A DNA stretch of 7,573 bases, taken from Nanobdellota archaeon (GTDB taxonomy: Archaea; Nanobdellota; Nanobdellia; Pacearchaeales; GW2011-AR1). The stretch is from contig JAHJUA010000026.1 in NCBI GenBank assembly GCA_018829425.1, positions 1-7,573 on the forward strand, read 5' to 3'. Below are positions 1 to 5,722 of this stretch, one piece after another (the first letter of the stretch is position 1; every line of letters begins with the position of its first letter). Under the pieces are notes generated by a model. That model was given only the letters and a program-made list of their open reading frames with translations. It did no database searches and was not told where the DNA came from. The position numbers and the translations under genes are program-made.

Positions 1-10
1 AATCAAAAAG

Positions 11-20
11 CATTTAAACT
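11..20 (+). promoter_or_regulatory. TATA box for the 69-aa membrane protein gene
   Basis: The TTTAAA core (13-18) is centred about 24.5 nt before the ATG at 40. This is the spacing of an archaeal TATA box to a transcription start at the initiation codon, so a leaderless mRNA is inferred. No Shine-Dalgarno sequence lies before the ATG. Confidence 0.5.
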
Positions 21-39
21 ATTCTTATCTCAAGAAGAC

Positions 40-249
40 ATGGATAAAGCAAAATTCATAAACTCAAAGAAAATCACTGCCGTTTTCGCGGTGGCTGCTT
101 TGGTTGCTGGATTCTTCTTCCTTGACAGAGGAACAACAGGCAACGTCGTTTTGAATGGCAACCTTCCCCCAGTGGATGTAATCTCTATTGTGGGCCTTGT
201 TCTCGTTGGTTGCTCTGCAATCCTTGCATTTTATTCTGTAAGGAAATAA
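40..249 (+). CDS. Small two-helix membrane protein, function unknown
   Basis: This is a 69-residue protein with a lysine-rich N-terminus (residues 2-11), a first hydrophobic helix at about 11-29, a short polar loop containing a TTGNVV stretch (32-37), and a second helix at about 46-66 that ends in Arg-Lys. The basic ends suggest that both termini face the cytoplasm. I do not recognise a family. I have the impression that TGNV-containing two-helix proteins recur in DPANN archaea, but that is recollection and not a match made here. The ATG at 40 fits the upstream TATA box. The gene ends 40 nt before the helicase gene, which has its own TATA box, so the two are probably transcribed separately. 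It reads as a genuine gene because of the clean start, promoter and membrane pattern. No function is proposed. Confidence 0.7.
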   Translation: MDKAKFINSKKITAVFAVAALVAGFFFLDRGTTGNVVLNGNLPPVDVISIVGLVLVGCSAILAFYSVRK

Positions 250-260
250 TCAGGCATAAC

Positions 261-268
261 TTTTTATA
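261..268 (+). promoter_or_regulatory. TATA box for the Hef helicase gene
   Basis: TTTTTATA is centred about 25 nt upstream of the ATG at 290, which fits a leaderless transcript. The box lies in the 40-nt gap after the preceding stop codon. It also supports the ATG at 290 over the TTG at 287. Confidence 0.6.
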
Positions 269-289
269 AGAAACCTGTTTTCAAAATTG

Positions 290-1852
290 ATGACTCTTCT
301 TAATCTTTCTCCAAGAGAATATCAGAAAGAAATCTTTAAAACTTGTGTGGAAAAAAACTGCCTTGTGGTTCTCCCAACAGGGTTGGGAAAAACTCTCATC
401 GCACTTATGCTCACAATCGAAAGGATGAATGCTTTCCCAGGGGAAAAGGTTGTTTTCCTCGCACCAACAAAACCATTAGCAGAACAGCATTTGAATTATT
501 TCACAAAAAATCTTCCTGAACTCTTCGCAGGAATGGAGCTCTTCACGGGTTCTGTAAAACCAAAAGAAAGACAAAAGATCTGGAGAAAATCAGACATAAT
601 TTTTTCAACCCCGCAATGCATCGCAAATGATCTCAAAAAAAGACTCTACGATTTGGAAGATGTATGTTTACTTATTGAAGATGAAGCGCACAGGTGCATA
701 AAAAATTACGATTACAACAGCGTCGCAAAGTCTTACATAAATCAATCAGCGCATCCAAGAATTCTCGGCTTGACTGCTTCTCCTGGAAGTGAAGCCCCAA
801 AAATAAAAGAAATTTGCAGAAATTTATCAATAGAAGAAGTTGAACTTCGCACTAGAGAATCTCCTGATGTGAAACAATATCTAAAAGAACTCACGTTTGA
901 AAAAGTAATTGTTAATCTTCCTGAAGAGTTTGAGAAAGTTAGAAATGCCCTCGCAGGTTTATTTCAGGAATATGTTGAAGAACTTAAAGGTCGTCGACTT
1001 CTCTTCGGACCTTCGAGCAAGACTGCACTCATAATGCTTCAAAAAAAGATTATGTTTGAAATATCTCGAGGAAAACGAGATTACAATCACCTTCTTGCGT
1101 CAAGCGCGTGCGCAACCGCAATAAAACTCCAGCACGCATTAGAACTTCTTGAAACTCAAACAATTTTTGGATTCCACAAATATCTCAAAGAATTATTCCG
1201 GCAAGCCGTCGAAAAGAAAAATAAAGGCGTTGTCCGACTCGTAAAAAAACCAAGATTCGATTACGCTTTCGTCAAATCCACAGAATTCATAACCAGAGGT
1301 TTGGAACATCCCAAAGTCCAAAAACTTTATGAGATAATAGGAAAAGAATCCGCTGCCGCAAACGGGAAAATAAAAATAATCGTCTTCACACAATTCAGAG
1401 ATACTGCAAGTCTTATTTCTCAAAAAATAAATCAACTGAAAGGAATAAAATCTGAAGTCTTCGTAGGTCAAGCTAAAAAGACAGACTCGTCGGGAAAATC
1501 AACAGGGTTAAGCCAGAAAGATCAAAAAAAAGTAATAGAAGATTTTTCATCAGGAAAAATAAACGTCATCTGCGCAACATCAATCGGGGAGGAAGGACTG
1601 GACATCCCAGAAGTTGATGCAGTTATTTTTTATGAGCCGGTCCCGTCAGCAATAAGAGCAATTCAAAGGGCAGGAAGAACTGCACGTCTTGCGAAAGGAA
1701 AACTGATAATGCTTATCACAAAAGGAACTCGCGACGAAGCGCACTTTTATGTTTCTAAGGCAAAAGAAAAAAGAATGAACGAGGCAATCGGAATGATAAA
1801 GAAAGGTTTTTCAAATAAATTTCATTCTGAAGTCCAGAAAAAACTTGGATAA
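290..1852 (+). CDS. hef: Hef-type DEAH helicase subunit (split Hef, helicase half)
   Basis: This 520-aa protein matches the helicase part of archaeal Hef, the FANCM/XPF-related enzyme that unwinds and processes stalled forks and branched DNA. Superfamily 2 motifs are visible in order: Walker A GLGKT (31-35), the APTKPLAEQH block, DEAH (131-134), TAS (162-164), a helical insert of about 140 residues between the RecA domains that is typical of Hef and FANCM, motif IV VFTQF (365-369), motif V ATSIGEEGLDIPEVD (429-443), and motif VI QRAGRTAR (459-466). Euryarchaeal Hef is one chain of about 750 residues ending in a nuclease. Here the chain stops after the helicase, and the nuclease follows in a separate gene that overlaps by one base (TAATG). 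The ATG at 290 is preferred over the adjoining TTG at 287 because of the TATA spacing. All catalytic motifs look intact, so ATP-driven unwinding is expected. Confidence 0.93.
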   Translation: MTLLNLSPREYQKEIFKTCVEKNCLVVLPTGLGKTLIALMLTIERMNAFPGEKVVFLAPTKPLAEQHLNYFTKNLPELFAGMELFTGSVKPKERQKIWRKSDIIFSTPQCIANDLKKRLYDLEDVCLLIEDEAHRCIKNYDYNSVAKSYINQSAHPRILGLTASPGSEAPKIKEICRNLSIEEVELRTRESPDVKQYLKELTFEKVIVNLPEEFEKVRNALAGLFQEYVEELKGRRLLFGPSSKTALIMLQKKIMFEISRGKRDYNHLLASSACATAIKLQHALELLETQTIFGFHKYLKELFRQAVEKKNKGVVRLVKKPRFDYAFVKSTEFITRGLEHPKVQKLYEIIGKESAAANGKIKIIVFTQFRDTASLISQKINQLKGIKSEVFVGQAKKTDSSGKSTGLSQKDQKKVIEDFSSGKINVICATSIGEEGLDIPEVDAVIFYEPVPSAIRAIQRAGRTARLAKGKLIMLITKGTRDEAHFYVSKAKEKRMNEAIGMIKKGFSNKFHSEVQKKLG

Positions 1853-2556
1853 TGGTAAAAATAAAACCAATCTACGACATTTTTTCTTCAAGTAAGAACG
1901 TGCCCGTCGGCGTTCGAGACAAAAAAGTCAAAATCATCGCAGACCATCGAGAGAAAAATTCAATCGTGATTTCAGAAATAATAAGTCTTGGTATGGAAGT
2001 GGAATTCCAACAGCTCAAAGTCGCAGACTATCTCGTTAAAGACGTAGCAATAGAAAGGAAAACAGTTTCCGATTTTATTTCGTCTATGATAAACCGTCGG
2101 CTCCTTAATCAACTTGAAGAGATACAACAATATCCGAATCGACTTCTCATAATTGAAGGGACAGATGAACAAGAACTTTACTCTAACACCGAAAACTTCA
2201 ACGGCGGCATGCACCCTAATTCAGTTCGCGGATTTCTCCTTTCAATAGTCCTCAAATATAAAGTCCCCATAATTTTCACCCGCGATGGACATGACACTGC
2301 AAAGTTCATTTCAGTTTTAGCAAAAAGAAAATCAAAAGAACTTTCGTTAAACGTTGGGAAAAAAACATTAGATAAAAAAGAACGACTTCAGTTTATAATC
2401 GAGGGCTTCCCTGGAATCGGACCCAAAAGCGCGAGAAAACTTTTCGAGAAATTTAAAACATTAAAGGCAATTGCAAACGCTTCCGAAGAAGAACTAAAAG
2501 AAGTCCTTGGGAAAAAAGCAGAGGCAGTGAAATCTCTTTTTGAAGAAGAATATTAA
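1852..2556 (+). CDS. XPF/ERCC4-type structure-specific nuclease (split Hef, nuclease half)
   Basis: This 234-aa protein carries an ERCC4 nuclease domain followed by a helix-hairpin-helix region, the layout of the Hef C-terminus and of short archaeal XPF. Likely metal and catalytic residues are Asp31 and Glu34 in ADHRE, Asp59 in VADY, and the signature IERKTVSDF with Glu68, Arg69, Lys70 and Asp74. The HhH part starts with EGFPGIGPKSA (184-194) and continues to the C-terminus. The family cuts 3' flaps, forks and crosslink intermediates, usually as a dimer. Its ATG shares one A with the helicase stop, so translation is probably coupled by termination and re-initiation, and the two products probably work together. 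With the helicase it totals 754 residues, about the length of a fused Hef. The first 25 residues look like the former linker. No C-terminal PCNA-binding motif is evident, unlike crenarchaeal XPF. Confidence 0.93.
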   Translation: MVKIKPIYDIFSSSKNVPVGVRDKKVKIIADHREKNSIVISEIISLGMEVEFQQLKVADYLVKDVAIERKTVSDFISSMINRRLLNQLEEIQQYPNRLLIIEGTDEQELYSNTENFNGGMHPNSVRGFLLSIVLKYKVPIIFTRDGHDTAKFISVLAKRKSKELSLNVGKKTLDKKERLQFIIEGFPGIGPKSARKLFEKFKTLKAIANASEEELKEVLGKKAEAVKSLFEEEY

Positions 2557-2563
2557 TCAAGAC

Positions 2564-3178
2564 TTATCTTTTTCTTACTCGTTCCCTCTTCTTCCTCGCG
2601 CGTTCTGCGCGTCGCAAGTCAGCACCCTCAATTCTGTCAAGGACAATTAAAAGCAAAAAGCCAAGGAAAGCAATTGCACCGACGGAGAAAAAGAGAAATC
2701 TGAATCCGAATGCTTCTGCAATTTTAGCTCCAAAGAAAGCAGCTGCGGCAGCCCCTATTCCAACAGAAGTGCTATAAACTGCATATTCAAATCCCTTGTG
2801 TTTCTTATTCAGGTAAGTTGTAAAAAGACTGAACCAACTCGGATAAGCAAATGCCGTTCCCAAACCATAAACTGCCTGCGCGGCGAAGATAACATAAACA
2901 TGTTTCGCGAAAACATAAATAAAAGGAACTGTGATTATCAAGAACGTTCCAAGAACAAGCAATCGAGTTTTGTGCTTATCCTTATCAATATATCTTGAAA
3001 GCGGCAACTGCACGGAGGATTTAACAACAAGGAAAATTGTCGTCGCTAAACCTGCAGAAACAAGGCTTCCACCAATAAGATTTCCATCAATAAAAATCGC
3101 GAATATAGGGGCAATAAGTCCGAAACTGCTCAGTATCAAAACGTCAGAAAAAATCAGAAGCTTAAGCTTTGTATCCAT
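2564..3178 (-). CDS. Half-size (6-helix) MFS-type membrane protein
   Basis: This 204-aa protein has six predicted membrane helices (about 8-30, 36-58, 73-91, 94-116, 130-152, 158-180) and a strongly basic tail (189-204, mostly Arg and Lys). The pattern resembles the N-terminal half of a Major Facilitator Superfamily transporter: the loop after helix 2 (SRYIDKDKHKTR) sits where MFS motif A is found, and helix 4 holds YGLGTAFAYPSW. A full MFS protein has 12 helices and about 400 residues, so this is half a transporter. It would need to form a dimer or could have another role. The substrate is unknown. The ATG at 3178 is chosen over an in-frame TTG at 3196: a GAGGAG lies just before the ATG, and the TATA box at 3212-3219 places transcription start near 3190, downstream of the TTG. 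It converges on the nuclease gene with a 7-nt gap. Confidence 0.75.
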   Translation of the reverse strand: MDTKLKLLIFSDVLILSSFGLIAPIFAIFIDGNLIGGSLVSAGLATTIFLVVKSSVQLPLSRYIDKDKHKTRLLVLGTFLIITVPFIYVFAKHVYVIFAAQAVYGLGTAFAYPSWFSLFTTYLNKKHKGFEYAVYSTSVGIGAAAAAFFGAKIAEAFGFRFLFFSVGAIAFLGFLLLIVLDRIEGADLRRAERARKKRERVRKR

Positions 3179-3181
3179 ATT

Positions 3182-3187
3182 CTCCTC
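3182..3187 (-). promoter_or_regulatory. Shine-Dalgarno GAGGAG deciding the MFS start
   Basis: On the minus strand GAGGAG ends 3 nt before the ATG at 3178. It fills an inferred leader of about 12 nt. This is the only gene in the window with a purine-rich ribosome site right at its start. The spacing is shorter than is usual. Confidence 0.5.
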
Positions 3188-3211
3188 TTTAGACAATTAA
3201 GAAGAATCCTG

Positions 3212-3219
3212 TTTATAAA
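3212..3219 (-). promoter_or_regulatory. TATA box for the MFS-type gene
   Basis: TTTATAAA on the minus strand would set transcription start near 3190, leaving a leader of about 12 nt before the ATG at 3178. The box overlaps the stop codon of the 52-aa gene upstream. Confidence 0.5.
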
Positions 3220-3371
3220 TTTTCATCAAGAATTTTCTTCAAAGAAATCATTGTCCTCGTCATTCTCAAAATATTATTCGACCTCTCAGGTTCTCTCATA
3301 CTACTTGCTAAAATTCTCAAAAGCTCCGCCTTTTGTCTTCTTATCTCTTGCTTAATTAACTCTTTACCCAT
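3213..3371 (-). CDS. Small helical charged protein (52 aa), function unknown
   Basis: This short reading frame fills what would otherwise be a gap of about 270 nt between the M16 peptidase and MFS genes. It starts with ATG at 3371 and ends with TAA at 3213-3215. The product is rich in Lys, Arg, Glu, Leu and Ile (starting MGKELIKQEIRRQKAELLRI) and looks almost wholly alpha-helical, with amphipathic heptad-like stretches at about 4-24 and 33-50 around a polar bend (REPERSNN, 26-33). A TTTAAA box centred about 25 nt upstream of the ATG supports a leaderless mRNA. I recognise no family. A helical-hairpin protein that binds nucleic acid or a partner protein is possible but unproven. The composition, promoter spacing and fit between genes make it more likely real than random. 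Confidence 0.6.
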   Translation of the reverse strand: MGKELIKQEIRRQKAELLRILASSMREPERSNNILRMTRTMISLKKILDENL

Positions 3372-3392
3372 ATAACCAAAAGCCTCTGAATG

Positions 3393-3401
3393 TTTAAAAA
3401 A
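3393..3401 (-). promoter_or_regulatory. TATA box for the 52-aa gene
   Basis: On the minus strand a TTTTTTAAA box is centred about 25 nt before the ATG at 3371. A second candidate, TTATAAAT at 3414-3421, would give a leader of about 20 nt instead. Confidence 0.4.
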
Positions 3402-3462
3402 TATCTCATTCAGATTTATAAGCTACATAGAAATTATTTATATATAAATTTTGTTACATTAA

Positions 3463-4677
3463 TCATTCTGGCAGCAACGCAAAAAAGCTGTAATCCTTCG
3501 CGGCATTCTTCGCAACTTTCTTCACTTCGTCTAACTCAACCTCTTTTATTTTCTCCTCCAATTCATAAAAATCTTTAGCATCTCCGCAAATCTCATAGTG
3601 CAAAAGTGAAACCATCTGAGTCTGCGAATCCTCTGTCGAAATTTGAAGGTTTCCAATAATTTCTTCCTTCACCTGATTAAGCTCTTCTTCAGTAAGTTCT
3701 TTCGAAACTTTCTCAAACTCCTCAACAATTAATTTTTTGACTGGCTCAACATTTTCTTTCTTTGTTCCCACATAAATAAAATTATAAGCAAAATCAATAT
3801 TAACCTCTGAGTCTCCCTTTACACCATAGGCAAGATTTCTCTTCTCTCTTATTTCTTGGAACAAACGCGAAGACATTCCTCCAGCCATAATCACATTAAG
3901 AACGCACGACGCATAACTTCCTTTCGTTTTTAACAAGGGAACATGATGCGCGAAAACAAGACTTGCTTGATCAATACCATTCCTCTTTTCAGAACCTGAT
4001 TGATTTCTTTTAACAATTTTGAAAGACGGAACTTTCTTTACTATTTTCGAACCATCAGAAAAGTTTTTCTCGGCGAAATCAACAAGGACTTCAAATTCTG
4101 CGTCGCCAACAACACATAAAATCAAATTCTTCGGATTGTAAATTTCCCCAAATCTTTTGATTATTTTTTCTCGTGTCAAGGAATTCAAAGTCTTCTCAGT
4201 TCCAATAAGCGGAATTCCCAATGGCTCCTCGTAAAGAGAGCCCTGCATTTTCTCAAGAACATAATGCAAAGGATTATCTTTGTACATTTTCATTTCCTCA
4301 AAAATAACATGCCGCTCTTTCTCGATTTCCTTTCCATCAAAAAGGGAATTCTTCACCATATCGCTAAGAACATTCAACGCAACATCAAGGTGTCTGCTCG
4401 GCATTTTGCACCAATAAGCAGTAATTGTCTCGTCCGTAAAGCCATTCAAAATTCCACCCTTCTTTTCTATCTCTTCAGCAATTTTCCTTGAGCTTCTCGT
4501 CTCCGTTCCCTTGTAAAGTAAATGCTCAATAAAATGTGAAATTCCTTTCTCTCCAGCGGCTTCATTCATTCCTCCGCAGCGAACAGCAAATGCAACGCTC
4601 ACAACGGGAGTTTCCCTTTTCTCTAGAATAATAGTCATACCATTCTTCAAGACTTTTCTGTGAAATTTTGACTTCAT
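3463..4677 (-). CDS. M16 family zinc peptidase (processing-peptidase-like)
   Basis: This 404-aa protein belongs to the M16 metallopeptidases (pitrilysin / mitochondrial processing peptidase family), single-unit type, similar in size to Bacillus YmxG-like proteins. The inverted zinc motif HxxEH is HFIEH (48-52), with His48 and His52 as ligands and Glu51 as the catalytic base. The third ligand is probably Glu128, 76 residues further on, in the stretch IEKERHVIFEEM, where Glu121 is also conserved in the family. The C-terminal half carries the family's SSRLFQEIREKRNLAYGV block, whose Arg and Tyr contact substrate. All catalytic residues are present, so an active enzyme is expected, probably forming a homodimer that degrades or trims peptides. 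There is no signal peptide, so it should be cytoplasmic. The ATG at 4677 sits 26 nt from the centre of a clear TATA box, suggesting a leaderless, independently transcribed gene. Confidence 0.93.
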   Translation of the reverse strand: MKSKFHRKVLKNGMTIILEKRETPVVSVAFAVRCGGMNEAAGEKGISHFIEHLLYKGTETRSSRKIAEEIEKKGGILNGFTDETITAYWCKMPSRHLDVALNVLSDMVKNSLFDGKEIEKERHVIFEEMKMYKDNPLHYVLEKMQGSLYEEPLGIPLIGTEKTLNSLTREKIIKRFGEIYNPKNLILCVVGDAEFEVLVDFAEKNFSDGSKIVKKVPSFKIVKRNQSGSEKRNGIDQASLVFAHHVPLLKTKGSYASCVLNVIMAGGMSSRLFQEIREKRNLAYGVKGDSEVNIDFAYNFIYVGTKKENVEPVKKLIVEEFEKVSKELTEEELNQVKEEIIGNLQISTEDSQTQMVSLLHYEICGDAKDFYELEEKIKEVELDEVKKVAKNAAKDYSFFALLPE

Positions 4678-4698
4678 AGTCTAAAAAAATGGATGAAG

Positions 4699-4707
4699 TA
4701 TATAAAA
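4699..4707 (-). promoter_or_regulatory. TATA box for the M16 peptidase gene
   Basis: TTTTATATA on the minus strand is centred 26 nt upstream of the ATG at 4677. It is the clearest TATA box in the window. There is no Shine-Dalgarno sequence before the ATG, so a leaderless mRNA is inferred. Confidence 0.65.
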
Positions 4708-4727
4708 GTTTTAATCCAAAAAGCAAG

Positions 4728-5369
4728 TTATAATTTTTGTATATGTTTAGAAAGTGTTGTTATATCCTCTCTAATTCTTTTTACATCTATCTCGGAATCT
4801 CCCGCGACAGAAATAGTCATCTCTGAATAAACATAAACTGTAGAAGCGGTTCGAGTAACTCCTGCCTTATTCTTCCCAGAATCTCTTGTTTCTCTTGCCT
4901 TTGTTCCCGAATATATCTTCCCTTTTACCTTAATCCAAATGTAATCTTTCTTCATTTTTGGTGCAGAAAGCCATTTGAAAATAAATGTAGCTACCCAAGA
5001 AATTAAAGCCAAAGCTACAAAAAATGATTGTGAAAAAATAAAAAGAGTAAGAAATATGGAAACTCCTAATCCAATCCAAAAATATTTTTTGTATTCTTTA
5101 GCATTTTTTCTAAATTCTTTTTCTGTCCTTTCAGTATCAACACTTGCAGAATAAGATTTCACACCTTCTGCAACATCATCACTAGAAACTGAAGAATCTT
5201 CATCTTCGATAACAAATCCAATATCCTCTAACTGTTCTTTGATATTATTTAGAGCATGTTCCGGATGTCCAGTTTCTATAAAAATATCCTTGAAAACTGG
5301 CTTTCTTTTCATATCTCTTAAAGTTATATTTCCATTAGAGTCTTTGATTTCTTTTTCTTCTTCGACCAT
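4728..5369 (-). CDS. Membrane protein with soluble N- and C-terminal parts, function unknown
   Basis: This 213-aa protein has three parts. The N-terminal region of about 95 residues is acidic and soluble (start MVEEEKEIKD, Ser/Asp/Glu-rich at 55-85). Next comes a hydrophobic hairpin of two closely spaced helices, about 97-114 and 116-133, rich in Phe and Trp. The C-terminal region of about 80 residues looks beta-rich (KVKGKIYSG to YVYSEMTISV) and ends in an amphipathic helix. With both ends on the same side, probably the cytoplasm, the hairpin would act as a membrane anchor. I do not recognise a family. The ATG at 5369 is preferred over the in-frame ATG at 5399 because the ten extra residues are encoded by promoter-like AT-rich sequence. 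Its stop is 50 nt before the M16 ATG. That gap holds the M16 TATA box, so co-transcription is not required. Confidence 0.75.
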   Translation of the reverse strand: MVEEEKEIKDSNGNITLRDMKRKPVFKDIFIETGHPEHALNNIKEQLEDIGFVIEDEDSSVSSDDVAEGVKSYSASVDTERTEKEFRKNAKEYKKYFWIGLGVSIFLTLFIFSQSFFVALALISWVATFIFKWLSAPKMKKDYIWIKVKGKIYSGTKARETRDSGKNKAGVTRTASTVYVYSEMTISVAGDSEIDVKRIREDITTLSKHIQKL

Positions 5370-5380
5370 TATATAATAAT

Positions 5381-5407
5381 TAAATATATAAGAACACATA
5401 TAAAAAG
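5381..5407 (-). promoter_or_regulatory. Candidate promoter region for the 213-aa membrane protein
   Basis: Two TATA-like boxes lie on the minus strand: TTATATATTTA (5381-5391) and CTTTTTATAT (5398-5407). The second, centred about 33 nt before the ATG at 5369, would give a leader of about 8 nt. The first is slightly too close for a leaderless start. I cannot decide between them. Confidence 0.4.
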
Positions 5408-5439
5408 ATTTGCTTTTCCTAAAAAATATTCGATAAAAA
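5402..5439 (-). terminator. Candidate oligo-T terminator after the tail-anchored protein gene
   Basis: Directly after the TAG stop at 5440, the minus strand has three T tracts of 5, 6 and 5 bases (5435-5439, 5421-5426, 5402-5406). Archaeal RNA polymerase commonly terminates at such tracts without a hairpin. The last tract overlaps the candidate promoter of the next gene. Confidence 0.35.
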
Positions 5440-5688
5440 CTAGAATGGTTTAAAGATAATCCACACTAATCCCACGAGAATAATCAATCCCAAAGCAAGA
5501 ATAACCCATAGCCACCATCTTGATTTCTTTTGTTCTGGCATTCCGGGAACTCCAGGTTGCCCCATAGGTGGTTGTGCCCCAGCTGCGGTTCCAGGAGCAG
5601 CAGTTTGAAGAGTAGAAGTTACAGGAGTGGCAGCAACAGGAGCTGGAGTCGATGTAGCAGGTGTTTGTGCCGGTGTTATTGGAGCCAT
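5440..5688 (-). CDS. Pro/Ala/Thr-rich tail-anchored membrane protein, function unknown
   Basis: With the start taken at the ATG at 5688, this is an 82-aa protein. Residues 2-50 are low-complexity Pro, Ala, Thr, Gly and Gln (for example TPATSTPAPVAATPV). A charged and aromatic boundary KKSRWWLW (54-61) leads into one hydrophobic helix (about 58-78), and the chain ends KPF. It is therefore a single-pass protein anchored at its C-terminus, with a flexible and probably disordered soluble arm. The frame is open further upstream, to 5814, but that part overlaps the methyltransferase gene. The TATA box at 5715-5722 would place transcription start near 5691-5693, which favours 5688 over the ATG at 5700. 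Function is unknown. Thr/Pro-rich arms of this type are sometimes glycosylated stalks or protein-binding tethers, which is only an analogy. Confidence 0.65.
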   Translation of the reverse strand: MAPITPAQTPATSTPAPVAATPVTSTLQTAAPGTAAGAQPPMGQPGVPGMPEQKKSRWWLWVILALGLIILVGLVWIIFKPF

Positions 5689-5714
5689 AATAGAAAACAT
5701 AAGAAAATACCTAT

Positions 5715-5722
5715 TATAAATT
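5715..5722 (-). promoter_or_regulatory. TATA box for the tail-anchored protein gene
   Basis: TTTATAAT on the minus strand lies in the 34-nt gap after the methyltransferase stop, centred about 30 nt before the ATG at 5688. Transcription start is expected a few bases before that ATG, which excludes the upstream in-frame starts. Confidence 0.5.

Noticed and set aside
287..289. TTG start directly before the helicase ATG
   Set aside because: The ATG at 290 is three bases further on and matches the TATA spacing slightly better. The TTG would add one residue.
1193..1471. Open frame of 92 codons on the minus strand
   Set aside because: It lies wholly inside the helicase gene, in a region coding for conserved motifs. 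The product is Phe/Tyr-rich in the way of a reverse-strand shadow of Lys/Glu-rich coding.
3436..3449. 14-nt perfect AT-only palindrome ATTTATATATAAAT
   Set aside because: In AT-rich intergenic DNA such palindromes arise easily. It does not sit at promoter distance of a start, and there are no repeated units that would suggest an origin.
4845..4860. GGTTCGAG resembling the T-arm of a tRNA
   Set aside because: It is inside the coding frame of the 213-aa protein, and no acceptor or anticodon stems can be paired around it.
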